Source: Vicinamibacterales bacterium (GTDB lineage Bacteria > Acidobacteriota > Vicinamibacteria > Vicinamibacterales > 2-12-FULL-66-21). From it: a stretch of DNA of 34,859 bases. The stretch spans positions 1-34,859 of the forward strand of contig DASXLB010000079.1 of NCBI GenBank assembly GCA_036496585.1, read 5' to 3'. The position numbers were made by a program, and so were the translations under genes. Shown here piece after piece: positions 1 to 7,929 of this stretch (within the stretch, counting starts at the first letter, position 1; the number at the start of each line of letters is the position of its first letter). The notes below the pieces were generated by a model, which was not told the DNA's origin, did not search any database, and worked only from the letters and a program-made list of their open reading frames with translations.

Positions 1-1
1 A

Positions 2-295
2 CAGCCGCTGACCGACAAACGGGCCGAACTGGCCGCCGCCGACGCCAGGCTATCGGCGATCAACGGCCAGATCACCGAGATCGGGAAGGATCAGGAGCGG
101 GTGCGCGAAAACATGAAGGCGCTGCGCGGCAGCGCCGAAGAGAAGGCGCTCACCGAGCGCTACACGCGGGAACTGAACAACCAGGAAGACCAGCTCGCGA
201 CGCTGCGCGCCGACCAGAAGAAGGCCACCGACGACCGCGACGGCCGCCGCCGTGAGCTGAACGATCTCGCGGCGAAGCTGGCGTTCGAGATCTGA
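2..295 (+). CDS. 3' end of a coiled-coil protein (partial; possibly DUF4139-type)
   Basis: The frame is open from the first bases of the window and ends in TGA at 293-295, so only the last 97 residues are seen. The segment is highly charged with regular heptad-like spacing of Leu, Ile and Ala and contains the string RENMKALRG followed by RYTRELNNQEDQL. It is therefore a long helical coiled coil with a short LAFEI end. Similar tails (an R-E-N-x-K-x-L run, then R-Y-x-x-x-L-x-x-Q-E) occur, as I recall, at the C-terminus of DUF4139/mucoidy-inhibitor-like proteins, but the diagnostic N-terminal part lies outside the window, so this is a tentative family guess. The last 20 codons are copied again, with changes, at 362-418 after a short tandem repeat. 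No function can be assigned from this fragment. Confidence 0.7.
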   Translation, partial: QPLTDKRAELAAADARLSAINGQITEIGKDQERVRENMKALRGSAEEKALTERYTRELNNQEDQLATLRADQKKATDDRDGRRRELNDLAAKLAFEI

Positions 296-312
296 TTCGG
301 AATATCACTGGT

Positions 313-356
313 GGTCTGACCCCGGTCTGACCCCGGTCTGACCCCCGTCTGACCCC
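313..356. repeat. Four tandem copies of an 11-bp GGTCTGACCCC unit
   Basis: Units start at 313, 324, 335 and 346. The first three are identical (GGTCTGACCCC) and the fourth begins with C instead of G. The array is followed by GGGGTC, which makes GACCCCGGGGTC a short palindrome at 351-362. It sits between a gene end and a copy of that gene end (362-418). GGTCTGACCCC/GGGGTCAGACC motifs are frequent dispersed intergenic repeats in several GC-rich genomes (recollection, not searched here). Confidence 0.85.
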
Positions 357-361
357 GGGGT

Positions 362-418
362 CGCGACGGCCGCCGTGAGTTGAGCGAGCTGGCGGCGAAG
401 CTGGCGTTCGAGATTTGA
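362..418 (+). pseudogene. Duplicated 3' end of the upstream coiled-coil gene
   Basis: These 57 bases repeat 236-295 (60 bases) with one missing CCG triplet and a few substitutions, and include the same terminal GGCGAAGCTGGCGTTCGAGAT followed by a stop (TGA at 416-418 here, 293-295 in the original). Read in the matching frame it gives RDGRREL-SELAAKLAFEI. It has no start codon and no upstream coding sequence, so it is a dead fragment left by a tandem duplication or by repeat insertion near the stop codon. Most changes are silent or conservative (for example ATC to ATT, CTG to TTG). Confidence 0.8.
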
Positions 419-500
419 CGCCGCGTCAGAGCTGAAGCCCTGCCGAGAGGCACCGCGGCGACCTGCGCGGCCGTGCTGCGGTTTGCGCAACAGATGTAGG

Positions 501-518
501 GCAGACCTTCAGGTCTGC
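501..518. terminator. Perfect 8-bp hairpin just after serS (REP-like or terminator)
   Basis: GCAGACCT and AGGTCTGC form a perfect 8-bp inverted repeat around a 2-base centre (in practice 7 bp and a 4-base loop). It ends one base before the serS stop codon (519-521 on the minus strand), so it can fold at the 3' end of the serS transcript. There is no T-tract on either strand, so it may be a repetitive palindromic element or an RNA-end stabiliser rather than a classical intrinsic terminator. Confidence 0.5.
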
Positions 519-1802
519 TCACGCGCTGATCTTCTCGAGTCCGCCCATGAACGGGCGGAGCGCTGCCGGGATCGTGACGGATCCGTCCTGTTCCTGGTAG
601 TTCTCGAGGATCGCGATCAGCGTTCTGCCCACCGCGAGTCCAGATCCGTTCAGCGTGTGAACGTGCTCGACCTTCCTGGTCCCGTCGGGCCGGAACTTGA
701 TGCTGGCGCGGCGGGCCTGGAATGCCATCGTATTGCTGCAGGACGAAATCTCGCGATAGGTCTTCTGGCTCGGCAGCCAGACCTCGATGTCGTAGGTCTT
801 CGCCGACGCGAAGCCCATGTCGCCGGTGCAGAGGACCATCGTTCGATACGGCAGCTCGAGGCGCTTCAGCACTTCCTCGGCGTTGGCGGTCAACGACTCC
901 AGCTCGTCGAACGACTGCTCTGGCGTCGTGAACTTCACCAGCTCGACCTTGTCGAACTGATGCTGACGGATGAGGCCGCGGACATCGGCGCCGTAGGAGC
1001 CGGCTTCGCTCCTGAAGCACGGCGTGTAGGCGGTATAGCGCAGCGGCAGCTGCCGGCCGTCGAGAATCTCCGTCCGGTGCAGATTAGTGAGCGGCACTTC
1101 CGCCGTCGGGATCAGGAACAGATCCCAGTCGCCGGCGATCTTGAAGAGATCCTGCTCGAACTTCGGCAGGTTGCCGGTGCCGCGCAGCGCGTCGCCGTTG
1201 ACGAGAAACGGCGGTACGAACTCGGTATAGCCGTGCTCGCGCGTGTGGAGATCGAGCATGAAGTTGATGAGCGCGCGTTCGAGCCGGGCGCCGGCGCCGC
1301 GCAGCACCGAGAAGCGCGCCCCCGACATGCGCGTGGCACGGTCGAAGTCGATGATGCCGAGCGCGGGGCCGAGATCCCAGTGCGGCTTCGGCTCGAAGCC
1401 GAACGCCCGAGGCGCGCCCCAGCGGCGCACTTCCTGGTTGTCGTCGCTGCCGCGGCCGAGCGGCACGGACGCATGCGGCAGGTTGGGCACTGTCATCAAC
1501 AGATCGGCGCGCTGCCGCTCGACCTCGTCAAGCTCCGTCTCGAGCTCCTTGATCCGTTGACCGCGAGCCTTGTTGGCGGCAAACACGTCCGAGACGTCGC
1601 GCCCTTCGCGCTTGGCGCGCCCGATCGCCTCACCCGACGCGTTCTGATCCCGCTTCAGCCCTTCGACTTCTGGAATCAGCGTCTTGCGGCGCGCATCCAG
1701 CGCCGCGAACGGCTCCAACACCGCATCGGGATCGAGACCGCGCGCCTGCAGCCCGCGGCGGACCGCGTCGGCGTGGTCGCGGACGTAAGCGGGATCGAGC
1801 AT
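519..1802 (-). CDS. serS: Seryl-tRNA synthetase
   Basis: This class II aminoacyl-tRNA synthetase charges tRNA-Ser (and tRNA-Sec where present) with serine, using ATP, in the cytoplasm. The 427-residue length is normal. Residues about 30-100 form the tRNA-binding helical arm (charged coiled coil). The catalytic core follows, with motif 2 visible as [14 protein letters not shown] near residues 262-275 and motif 3 as [18 protein letters not shown] near 386-403. The TAEVPLTNL segment, which belongs to the serine/ATP pocket, is present. The start is the ATG giving [14 protein letters not shown], which matches the family's usual N-terminus (MLD-x-x-x-x-R). It is transcribed away from galU, and the two start codons are only 27 bases apart, so its promoter must overlap galU. 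Confidence 0.97.
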   Translation of the reverse strand: MLDPAYVRDHADAVRRGLQARGLDPDAVLEPFAALDARRKTLIPEVEGLKRDQNASGEAIGRAKREGRDVSDVFAANKARGQRIKELETELDEVERQRADLLMTVPNLPHASVPLGRGSDDNQEVRRWGAPRAFGFEPKPHWDLGPALGIIDFDRATRMSGARFSVLRGAGARLERALINFMLDLHTREHGYTEFVPPFLVNGDALRGTGNLPKFEQDLFKIAGDWDLFLIPTAEVPLTNLHRTEILDGRQLPLRYTAYTPCFRSEAGSYGADVRGLIRQHQFDKVELVKFTTPEQSFDELESLTANAEEVLKRLELPYRTMVLCTGDMGFASAKTYDIEVWLPSQKTYREISSCSNTMAFQARRASIKFRPDGTRKVEHVHTLNGSGLAVGRTLIAILENYQEQDGSVTIPAALRPFMGGLEKISA

Positions 1803-1813
1803 ATGCGGTTAAA

Positions 1814-1822
1814 TGCTACCAT
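1814..1822 (+). promoter_or_regulatory. Candidate extended -10 element of galU
   Basis: TGCTACCAT fits an extended -10 (TG-n-TANNNT) and ends 7 bases before the preferred galU ATG at 1830. Transcription would then begin at or within a base or two of the start codon, giving a leaderless mRNA. No Shine-Dalgarno sequence is visible before this ATG, which is consistent. No good -35 is seen. This is inference from motif and spacing. Confidence 0.35.
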
Positions 1823-1829
1823 CTCACTC

Positions 1830-2729
1830 ATGCCACAGGCGGTGCGCAAAGCGGTGTTTCCCGCGGCCGGTCTCGGGACGCGTTTTCTGCCCGCGACCAA
1901 AGCGCAGCCGAAGGAAATGCTGCCGCTCGTCGACAAGCCGATCATCCAGTACGGCGTCGAAGAGGCGCTCGAATCCGGGATCAACAACATCCTGGTCGTC
2001 ACCGGCCGTGGCAAGAACGCGATCGAGGATCACTTCGACGTCTCGGTGGAGCTCGAGACGTTCCTCGAGGCGCGCGGCAAGAAGGAGCTGCTGGCCGAGA
2101 TTCGCAAGATCTCCAATCTCATCAACGTCTCGTACGTCCGGCAGGGGGAGCCGCTGGGACTCGGCCACGCCGTGCTCGTCACCAAGGATCTGATCGGCGA
2201 CGAACCGTTCGCGGTCATCCTCGGCGACGACGTGATCGACGCGAAGCCGCCGGCGCTGCGGCAGATGATCGACGTCTTCGAGGAGCTCGACGGACCGGTG
2301 GTGGCCGTCGAGGAAGTGCCGCACGAGAGTGTGTCCGCCTACGGCATCATCGACGCCGAGCCGATCAGGCCAGGCGTCTACCGCATCCGCGACATGGTCG
2401 AGAAGCCGCCGCGTGAGGAGGCCCCGTCGAACCTCGCGATCATCGGCCGCTACGTGCTGACGCCGGACATCTTCCCGGCGCTCGAAGAGACGGCGCGCGA
2501 GAAGGACCGGACCGGCGAGATCCAGCTCACGAACGGGCTGCGAAAGCTCTTGAGGAAACGGCCGATCTACGGCTGCCTCATCGACGGCGTCCGCCACGAC
2601 ACGGGGAACAAGCTGGGTTTTCTGAAGGCGGTCGTCTACTTCGCGCTGCAGCGCGACGACCTGTCGGGGCCGTTCCGCGAATACCTACGCGGCCTCGGCC
2701 TCGACGTGCCTGCCGGCGCGCGCCGCTAG
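1830..2729 (+). CDS. galU: UTP--glucose-1-phosphate uridylyltransferase
   Basis: GalU makes UDP-glucose from UTP and glucose-1-phosphate for exopolysaccharide, LPS core and glycogen-type pathways. The 299-residue protein begins MPQAVRKAVFPAAGLGTRFLPATK, the canonical GalU nucleotide-binding start (G-L-G-T-R-F-L-P-A-T-K at about 13-23), followed by PKEMLPLVDKPIIQY. FAVILGDDVID carries the metal-binding aspartates, and EKP and the late LIDG-x-R-x-D-T-G-N-K-L-G segment are family hallmarks. The reading frame stays open far upstream to 483, but that part is antisense to serS. ATG 1830 is chosen because it begins the conserved domain; ATG 1803 in frame is a less likely alternative. The stop codon is one base from the stop of the convergent fmdB-type gene. 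Confidence 0.96.
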   Translation: MPQAVRKAVFPAAGLGTRFLPATKAQPKEMLPLVDKPIIQYGVEEALESGINNILVVTGRGKNAIEDHFDVSVELETFLEARGKKELLAEIRKISNLINVSYVRQGEPLGLGHAVLVTKDLIGDEPFAVILGDDVIDAKPPALRQMIDVFEELDGPVVAVEEVPHESVSAYGIIDAEPIRPGVYRIRDMVEKPPREEAPSNLAIIGRYVLTPDIFPALEETAREKDRTGEIQLTNGLRKLLRKRPIYGCLIDGVRHDTGNKLGFLKAVVYFALQRDDLSGPFREYLRGLGLDVPAGARR

Positions 2730-2730
2730 C

Positions 2731-3051
2731 TCAATCCTTCTTCGGGGTCGACTCTTTTTTGTCTGACGGCGTCGGCGTCGACGAGGCCGCCGCGGCGGGC
2801 GCGTCGGCTTTCTTGCTCTCGCCGCTATCGGCGGCCGCCGATTTCGAACCGCCGGAGTCGGACGACGACTTCTTCGCGTAGTCGTTGATGTAGAAGCCGG
2901 AGCCCTTGAACTGAATCGCCGGCGACGAGAACAGCTTCTTCACCGGACCCTTGCCGCACTTGTCGCAGACCTCGAGAGGCGGGTCGGAGAACTTTCGAAT
3001 CTTCTCGAACCGCTGACCGCACGCCTCGCACTCGTATTCGTAGAGCGGCAT
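2731..3051 (-). CDS. FmdB-family zinc-ribbon protein
   Basis: A small protein of 106 residues. The N-terminus MPLYEYECEACG is diagnostic of the FmdB/CxxC_CXXC_SSSS putative regulatory family. Two CxxC pairs (Cys8/Cys11 and Cys29/Cys32) should bind one zinc. The segment KKLFSSPAIQFKGSGFYINDY is the usual end of the conserved domain (about residues 38-58). The remaining tail is low-complexity Ser/Ala/Lys/Asp, probably disordered and variable. The true role of the family is not established; a regulatory function was proposed from its link to formamidase genes. The start is ATG 3051; the same frame is open further upstream but only as antisense or shadow sequence. It lies 29 bases after the DUF885 gene on the same strand, so the two may be cotranscribed. 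Confidence 0.9.
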   Translation of the reverse strand: MPLYEYECEACGQRFEKIRKFSDPPLEVCDKCGKGPVKKLFSSPAIQFKGSGFYINDYAKKSSSDSGGSKSAAADSGESKKADAPAAAASSTPTPSDKKESTPKKD

Positions 3052-3080
3052 CCCCTTCGTCTTCCTTCGCGCCTTCGATT

Positions 3081-4739
3081 CTATTCCAAGAGAGAGCCGT
3101 TGCTCTCGCCGAGCAGCAGGTTGCGGTGCAACCCGAGCGGCACCGTGCCATTGCCCAGCAGCGCGTCGTGGAAGCCGCGCAACGAGTAGCGGTCGCCCAC
3201 CGAGGCTCGGTAGTCGTCGCGCAGCTTCAGCACCATCAGCTTGCCGAGCGAATAGAGGATATAGGACGGGTCGAACGTCCCGCGCTCGGCTTCGCGGCGG
3301 GCCGATGCCTCCTCGAGATACGCCTCGTCGCGGAAGAAGCGTACGCCCTGTTCGACGGACATGTCTTCGCAATGCAGCCGCAGCCCGACCACCAGCCGGC
3401 AGAGACGAATCAGCGATTCGGCAAGCTGCCCGAGACGCACGCGCGGATCGTCGCGGCGGAAGCCCGCCTCGACCATCATCTGCTCGGCGTAGTGCGCCCA
3501 GCCCTCCACCATCGCGGTCGACGAGAACAGGATGGACTTGCGCAGGGTGGAGGGGATCCGGCGCAGGTGCTGGTAGTGCAGAAAATGCCCGGGGAAGACT
3601 TCGTGGATCGAAATCGACCATAGCGCGCCGTAGTTGAAGCCGCGCAGGTGCTCTTCCTGCTTTTCGGGCGACCAGGCGGCGTCGGGCTCGGTGATGTAGT
3701 AGTAGGCCCGCAGTGGGCGCGCCTCGAACGGACCTGGCGTCCACATGCTGGCGAACGTCCAGCGGTAGAACCGCGGCGTCGCCGCCACCGTGACGTCGGC
3801 CGACGGCGGCAGCGACACGAGATCCTGGCGGCGGATGAAGGTCGCCAACTCCTCGAGCTGCTGGTGCGCGGTGGTGACGAGCTCCCCCATGGCCGGGTGC
3901 TCCGTCTTGACCTTGGCCCACGCGGCCATCGGGTCCTTGCCGTCGAGGCGCGATAGGGTCCGCCGGAAATCCTCCTGGGTCGCGTGCAGCTCGCGTTCGG
4001 CAATCGCCAGCAGCCGGTCGGCGTCGAGAGTAATGCCCTCCTCGAGCCGCAGCTTCTCGTGCAGCCGGTCGCGCCCGAGCCGGAACGGGCCGCGCGCCCG
4101 CGGGGCGAGATCCTCTTCCAGGTACTGGAGGAAGCGGCCGATCGCGGCGGTCGCCTCCGTCGAGGCGTCGGCGAGGTCGCTCAGCAGGAACGGATCGTCG
4201 AGCGCGCTGAACGCCCGAGGCAGATCGTCCTCGATGAAGCGGAGCGCGCCGCGCAGGCTCTCGAGGCCGACCTTGACGAAGATGCCCGCCGTCTCCTTGA
4301 TGTTGTCGCGCGCCGCCTGCAGCAGCCGCGGCGCCTGATGGAGTTTCGACACGACGCGGCGCGCGCGTTCGGCAAGCGGGGCGTAGTCGAACAGGATCTG
4401 TCCGGAGAGGCTCGTGGCCAGCAGATCGCCGTAGAACTGCGGGCTTCGCTCCCAGGTGCGGACTGTCTCGAGGTCGAAGAGGCGCGAGCGGATGTGGGCG
4501 TCGAGTGCGGGACGCTCCAGCCGCTCGATCTCGGTCAGCCGCGTTGGATCGATGGCGGCCAGCCGGCGCGCAAACGCGCCCAGATCGCGGACCTGCGCGT
4601 CAATCGCGGCGCGGCTCAGATCCTCGAGCAGGTCGTCGTGAAGATGAACACCGTCGAAACTCGCGTTCGTCGGGTGCACTTCGTGGAGCCAGGCGAGGTA
4701 TTCGTCCACGAAATGCGGTAAGGGTTCGGCAGAATACAT
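3081..4739 (-). CDS. DUF885 family protein (putative zinc metallopeptidase)
   Basis: A 552-residue protein. HEVFPGH (residues 379-385) followed by EGWAHYAE (412-419) is the signature of the DUF885 family, whose gluzincin-like pattern suggests a zinc-dependent hydrolase. The substrate is unknown. The N-terminal half is helical and charged (for example RLTEIERLERPALDAHI). No signal peptide is visible with the start chosen here (MYSAEPLPHFVDEYLAWL, ATG at 4739). The frame continues upstream to 4874, but that extension is Arg/Pro-rich, overlaps rsmI and lacks the family's character, so it was rejected. Its start codon lies only 23 bases from the start of the divergent rsmI, so the promoters overlap. 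It is probably followed in the same transcript by the fmdB-type gene. Confidence 0.88.
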   Translation of the reverse strand: MYSAEPLPHFVDEYLAWLHEVHPTNASFDGVHLHDDLLEDLSRAAIDAQVRDLGAFARRLAAIDPTRLTEIERLERPALDAHIRSRLFDLETVRTWERSPQFYGDLLATSLSGQILFDYAPLAERARRVVSKLHQAPRLLQAARDNIKETAGIFVKVGLESLRGALRFIEDDLPRAFSALDDPFLLSDLADASTEATAAIGRFLQYLEEDLAPRARGPFRLGRDRLHEKLRLEEGITLDADRLLAIAERELHATQEDFRRTLSRLDGKDPMAAWAKVKTEHPAMGELVTTAHQQLEELATFIRRQDLVSLPPSADVTVAATPRFYRWTFASMWTPGPFEARPLRAYYYITEPDAAWSPEKQEEHLRGFNYGALWSISIHEVFPGHFLHYQHLRRIPSTLRKSILFSSTAMVEGWAHYAEQMMVEAGFRRDDPRVRLGQLAESLIRLCRLVVGLRLHCEDMSVEQGVRFFRDEAYLEEASARREAERGTFDPSYILYSLGKLMVLKLRDDYRASVGDRYSLRGFHDALLGNGTVPLGLHRNLLLGESNGSLLE

Positions 4740-4740
4740 C

Positions 4741-4749
4741 TGGTAGAAT
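4741..4749 (+). promoter_or_regulatory. Extended -10 element of rsmI
   Basis: TGGTAGAAT matches an extended -10 (TG-n-TATAAT with one mismatch) and ends 13 bases before the rsmI ATG at 4763. The predicted start of transcription leaves a leader of only about 6-8 bases. The element occupies the 23-base gap between the divergent DUF885 and rsmI start codons. Confidence 0.5.
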
Positions 4750-4762
4750 CGGCGACCCGCGC

Positions 4763-5608
4763 ATGCCCGGCATCCTCTACGTGGTCGCCACTCCCATCGG
4801 CAACCTGGAGGACGTGACGCTGCGCGCGCTGAAGGTGCTTCGCGACGTCTCCCTCGTCGCGGCTGAAGATACACGCCGGACAGCCCGGCTTCTTCAACAC
4901 TACTCGATCTCGACGCCGACGACGAGCCTTCACGAGCACAATGAGCATGAGAAATCGCCCAAGCTCGTCCAGCGGTTGCTGGCCGGGGACTCGCTGGCGC
5001 TCGTCTCCGACGCGGGTACTCCGGTCGTTTCGGACCCGGGTGAGGCGCTGATCGCGTCGGCGCGTGCCGCGGGGATCAGAGTCGAGAGCGTTCCTGGGCC
5101 CAGCGCCGTCATGGCGGCCATCTCGTCTTCCGGACTGGACGCTCGCGAATTCACGTTTCTCGGCTTCCCACCAGGTCGGTCAAAAGACCGAATCGCATGG
5201 CTTCAACGAATCGCCTTGGAGCCGAGGCTCGTGGTCTTCTTCGAAGCTCCTCACCGCATAATTGGGACCTTGACCTATCTTGAAACGATCTGCGGGCGGG
5301 ATCGCGTGGTGGGCGTCGGTCGCGAGCTGACAAAGGCGCACGAAGAATTGGTCGTTGGACCAATTCATGAGATTATCGAACGTTTCAAGAATCCGCGTGG
5401 AGAATTCACCCTCCTACTGCCCCCAACTCCTATCGGCCCAGCCGAAAACGCTTCAGTGGATGATGTGACGCTGCAGTCTGAATTCAGCCAATTGACCAAT
5501 TCTGGCGGACTCAAAAGGCGCGAAGCCCTCAAGAAGCTGGCCGACCGCCACGGGATCCCTGTCAACGTCCTCTACAGGCGCGTGGCTGACACGGATCTTG
5601 ACCGCTGA
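4763..5608 (+). CDS. rsmI: 16S rRNA (cytidine-1402-2'-O)-methyltransferase
   Basis: RsmI methylates the 2'-OH of C1402 in the decoding centre of 16S rRNA using S-adenosylmethionine. The 281-residue protein starts MPGILYVVATPIGNLEDVTLRAL, the family's standard N-terminus, and carries AAEDTRRT, SDAGTPVVSDPG, PGPSAVMAA and GRELTKAHEE, all conserved tetrapyrrole-methylase-fold motifs. A helix-turn-helix-like tail (LKRREALKKLADRHGIPVNVLYRRV) ends it, as in other RsmI proteins. The second half of the gene is less GC-rich than its neighbours. The frame extends upstream of 4763, but only as sequence antisense to the DUF885 gene. The next gene follows 31 bases later on the same strand. Confidence 0.97.
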   Translation: MPGILYVVATPIGNLEDVTLRALKVLRDVSLVAAEDTRRTARLLQHYSISTPTTSLHEHNEHEKSPKLVQRLLAGDSLALVSDAGTPVVSDPGEALIASARAAGIRVESVPGPSAVMAAISSSGLDAREFTFLGFPPGRSKDRIAWLQRIALEPRLVVFFEAPHRIIGTLTYLETICGRDRVVGVGRELTKAHEELVVGPIHEIIERFKNPRGEFTLLLPPTPIGPAENASVDDVTLQSEFSQLTNSGGLKRREALKKLADRHGIPVNVLYRRVADTDLDR

Positions 5609-5639
5609 ACGGGCTATTTGCTACTGTCACCCACCGGGC

Positions 5640-6446
5640 ATGGCGAAACTGCGCCGGGCGGCAAAAGCCCGGACCTCCTCGACTCGTAAACCGGCCCGGG
5701 CAACCAAGCGCCGGGCTCAAGGCGCAGCGCGTCGGGCCGCTACGCCCGCCAAATCGCGCTCGTCGGTCTCGCGGAAGACATCGGGCTCGACCAAGACGAG
5801 CGCCAAGAAGCCGCCGGCGAAGCCCGCGCCCAAGGTGAGTGCCGCCAAGGTCGCACCGGCCCCGCCGGTTCAGCCGCCGGCCCCCGCACCACCCCCGCCG
5901 CGAAAACCGACGTACCACGAAGCGGTCGCGATGTACGAACGCGGACTGCAGGCTCTGCAGCGCCGCGATTTCGCGGCCTCCGCCGAGGCCCTGCGCAACG
6001 TCATCGAGCGTTATCCCGACGAGCGTGAACTGCTCGAGCGCGCCAGGCTCTACCTGAAGGTTTGCGAACGCGAGCTCGAACCGAAAGAGCCGCAGCCGAA
6101 AACGCCCGACGAATGGGTCTACGCCGGCACGGTGGCGCTCAACGCCGGCGACGAGACCACCGCCTTGCGGCACGTGCAGCGCGCCCTGACGGACGACCCT
6201 CGGCACGAGCACGCGCGCTACCTGGTGGCGGTCATTTCGACGCGTCGCGGCGACACGGGCACCGCCCTCGATCACCTTCGCGAGGCCGTGTCGTTGAATC
6301 CGGAAAACAGAGCGCGGGCCAGGCAGGATCCGGAGCTCGAATCGCTGCGGGAGGACGCGACCTTCAAGTCGATTGTCAACGCCTCCGCGGCGCACGCCGC
6401 GGCCCGACTCGCCGCCCAGCGGCCGCGTCCGAAGACGCGCCGGTAA
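5640..6446 (+). CDS. TPR-repeat protein with basic Lys/Ala/Pro-rich N-terminus
   Basis: A 268-residue protein not recognised as a named family. Residues 1 to about 60 are dominated by Lys, Arg, Ala, Ser and Thr (MAKLRRAAKARTSSTRKPAR..., then KKPPAKPAPK), resembling histone H1-like tails. A Pro/Ala linker (about 60-85) leads to a helical domain with at least two to three tetratricopeptide-like units (YERGLQALQRRDFAASAEALRNVIERYP; AGTVALNAGDETTALRHVQRALTDDP; AVISTRRGDTGTALDHLREAVSLNP). It ends with a basic tail. No signal peptide or membrane span is visible, so it is probably cytoplasmic. The basic tail could bind nucleic acid and the TPR region proteins, but that is inference. ATG 5640 was chosen; an in-frame TTG at 5598 would overlap rsmI and lacks a ribosome-binding site. 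Confidence 0.75.
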   Translation: MAKLRRAAKARTSSTRKPARATKRRAQGAARRAATPAKSRSSVSRKTSGSTKTSAKKPPAKPAPKVSAAKVAPAPPVQPPAPAPPPPRKPTYHEAVAMYERGLQALQRRDFAASAEALRNVIERYPDERELLERARLYLKVCERELEPKEPQPKTPDEWVYAGTVALNAGDETTALRHVQRALTDDPRHEHARYLVAVISTRRGDTGTALDHLREAVSLNPENRARARQDPELESLREDATFKSIVNASAAHAAARLAAQRPRPKTRR

Positions 6447-6493
6447 GACTCCGCTCGCACGCGCTCAGGCACTCGTCTATCCTCTTCTGGATC

Positions 6494-7870
6494 ATGCCCG
6501 ACATCCATCTCGTCATTCTTGCCGCGGGCAGGGGCACGCGGATGAAATCCGGCATGCCCAAGGTGTTGCACCGCGCCGGCGAGCTCCGGCTCGTCGAGCA
6601 CGTCCTCCGAGCCGCTGCCTCGCTTCAGGCCCGCACCACGGCGATCGTCGTCGGCCACATGGCCGACCAGGTGCGCGGCGCGGTCGCGGAACGGCCGGGC
6701 CTGCAGTTCGCCACCCAGGAGCCGCAGCTCGGCACCGGACATGCTCTGCTGCAGGCGGAACCGTGCCTCGCCGGAAAGACCGGAACGGTCGTCTTGCTCT
6801 CGGGAGACGTGCCGCTCCTGCGTCCGGCGACGCTTCAGGATCTGGTTGCCGCGCACGCGAAGTCGCAGGCCGCCGCCACCGTGCTCACGGCTCGCGTGGC
6901 GGATCCGACCGGCTACGGGCGGATTCTCCGCCGCGATGGACGGATTGCCGCGATCGTCGAGCACAAGGATGCGACGCCGGACGAACGGGCCATCGGTGAG
7001 ATCAACAGCGGCATCTACGCGTTCGCCCTCGAACCGCTGTTCGACGCCCTGCGGTCGGTGGGCGCGACGAACGCCCAGGGCGAGTACTACCTGCCCGATC
7101 TCGTGCGCATCTACCGCGAGCGCGGGCTGCGGGTCGAAACGGTACAGCTCGAGGACTCGCGTGAGATCCTGGGCGTCAACAGCCGGAAGGAGCTGGCGGA
7201 GGTGACGGCAATCCTAAGGACCCGGAAGAACGACGAGCTGATGGCGGCCGGCGTCTCCATCGTCGACCCGGCGTCGGCGTGGATCGGTCCGGACGTCGAG
7301 ATCGGCCGCGACACAGTCATTCACCCTAACGTGCATCTCGAAGGCACGACGCGCATCGGCGAGCGCTGCGTGCTCAACGCCGGCGTCCGCGTCGTGAGCT
7401 CGACCGTCGACGACGGCGCGGTGATCAACAACTTCTGCGTGATTCGCGACTCGCACATCCGGGCGGGAGCCGAGGTCGGGCCGTTCGCGCACCTGCGGCC
7501 GCTGTCGGACGTCGGCGAAGGTGCGCACGTCGGCAATTTCACCGAGCTGAAGAAGACCACGCTCGGCAAGGGCTCGAAAGCGAATCACCTGTCGTATCTC
7601 GGCGACGCGACGATCGGGAGCAAAGTGAACATCGGGGCCGGGACGATCACCTGCAACTACGACGGCTCGCACAAATACGCGACGGTGATCGAAGACGGCG
7701 CGTTCATCGGCAGCGACTCGCAACTCGTCGCGCCGGTGCGCATCGGCAAGGGCGCCTACATCGCCGCCGGCTCGTCGATCGTCGAGGACGTGCCGGACGG
7801 CGCGCTCGCCATCGGGCGCGGCAAGCAGATCAACAAAGAAGGCTGGGTCGAGCGGAAGCGGAAGAAGTGA
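6494..7870 (+). CDS. glmU: Bifunctional GlcNAc-1-P uridylyltransferase / GlcN-1-P acetyltransferase
   Basis: GlmU acetylates glucosamine-1-phosphate and then couples it to UTP, giving UDP-GlcNAc for peptidoglycan and LPS. The 458 residues are the usual length. The N-terminal pyrophosphorylase domain (about 1-230) begins MPDIHLVILAAGRGTRMKSGMPK, with the nucleotide loop L-A-A-G-R-G-T-R-M and LLSGDVPLLRP. EINSGIYAF and YYLPDLV lead to the linker. The C-terminal left-handed beta-helix (about 250-450) shows hexapeptide repeats such as IGPDVEIGRDTVIHPNVHLEG, and the acetyltransferase site NFTELKKTTLGKGSKANHLSYLGD with NIGAGTITCNYDG. The frame runs further upstream to 6062, overlapping the TPR gene, but the conserved domain starts at ATG 6494. 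glmS follows 59 bases later, so the two enzymes of one pathway are neighbours. Confidence 0.97.
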   Translation: MPDIHLVILAAGRGTRMKSGMPKVLHRAGELRLVEHVLRAAASLQARTTAIVVGHMADQVRGAVAERPGLQFATQEPQLGTGHALLQAEPCLAGKTGTVVLLSGDVPLLRPATLQDLVAAHAKSQAAATVLTARVADPTGYGRILRRDGRIAAIVEHKDATPDERAIGEINSGIYAFALEPLFDALRSVGATNAQGEYYLPDLVRIYRERGLRVETVQLEDSREILGVNSRKELAEVTAILRTRKNDELMAAGVSIVDPASAWIGPDVEIGRDTVIHPNVHLEGTTRIGERCVLNAGVRVVSSTVDDGAVINNFCVIRDSHIRAGAEVGPFAHLRPLSDVGEGAHVGNFTELKKTTLGKGSKANHLSYLGDATIGSKVNIGAGTITCNYDGSHKYATVIEDGAFIGSDSQLVAPVRIGKGAYIAAGSSIVEDVPDGALAIGRGKQINKEGWVERKRKK

Positions 7871-7929
7871 TCCCGGATCGCATCCCTTTCGTTCCGACCG
7901 TCGCCATGACAGTGACAGGGAACTGACCT

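Noticed and set aside
483-1829. A 448-codon open extension upstream of galU on the plus strand
   Set aside because: It is entirely antisense to serS, and its protein is Arg/Glu/Leu-rich without any domain; galU's conserved start is at 1830.
7871-7929. Possible glmS ribozyme or riboswitch before glmS
   Set aside because: The gap is only 59 bases, far too short for the ribozyme, and no matching structure is visible.
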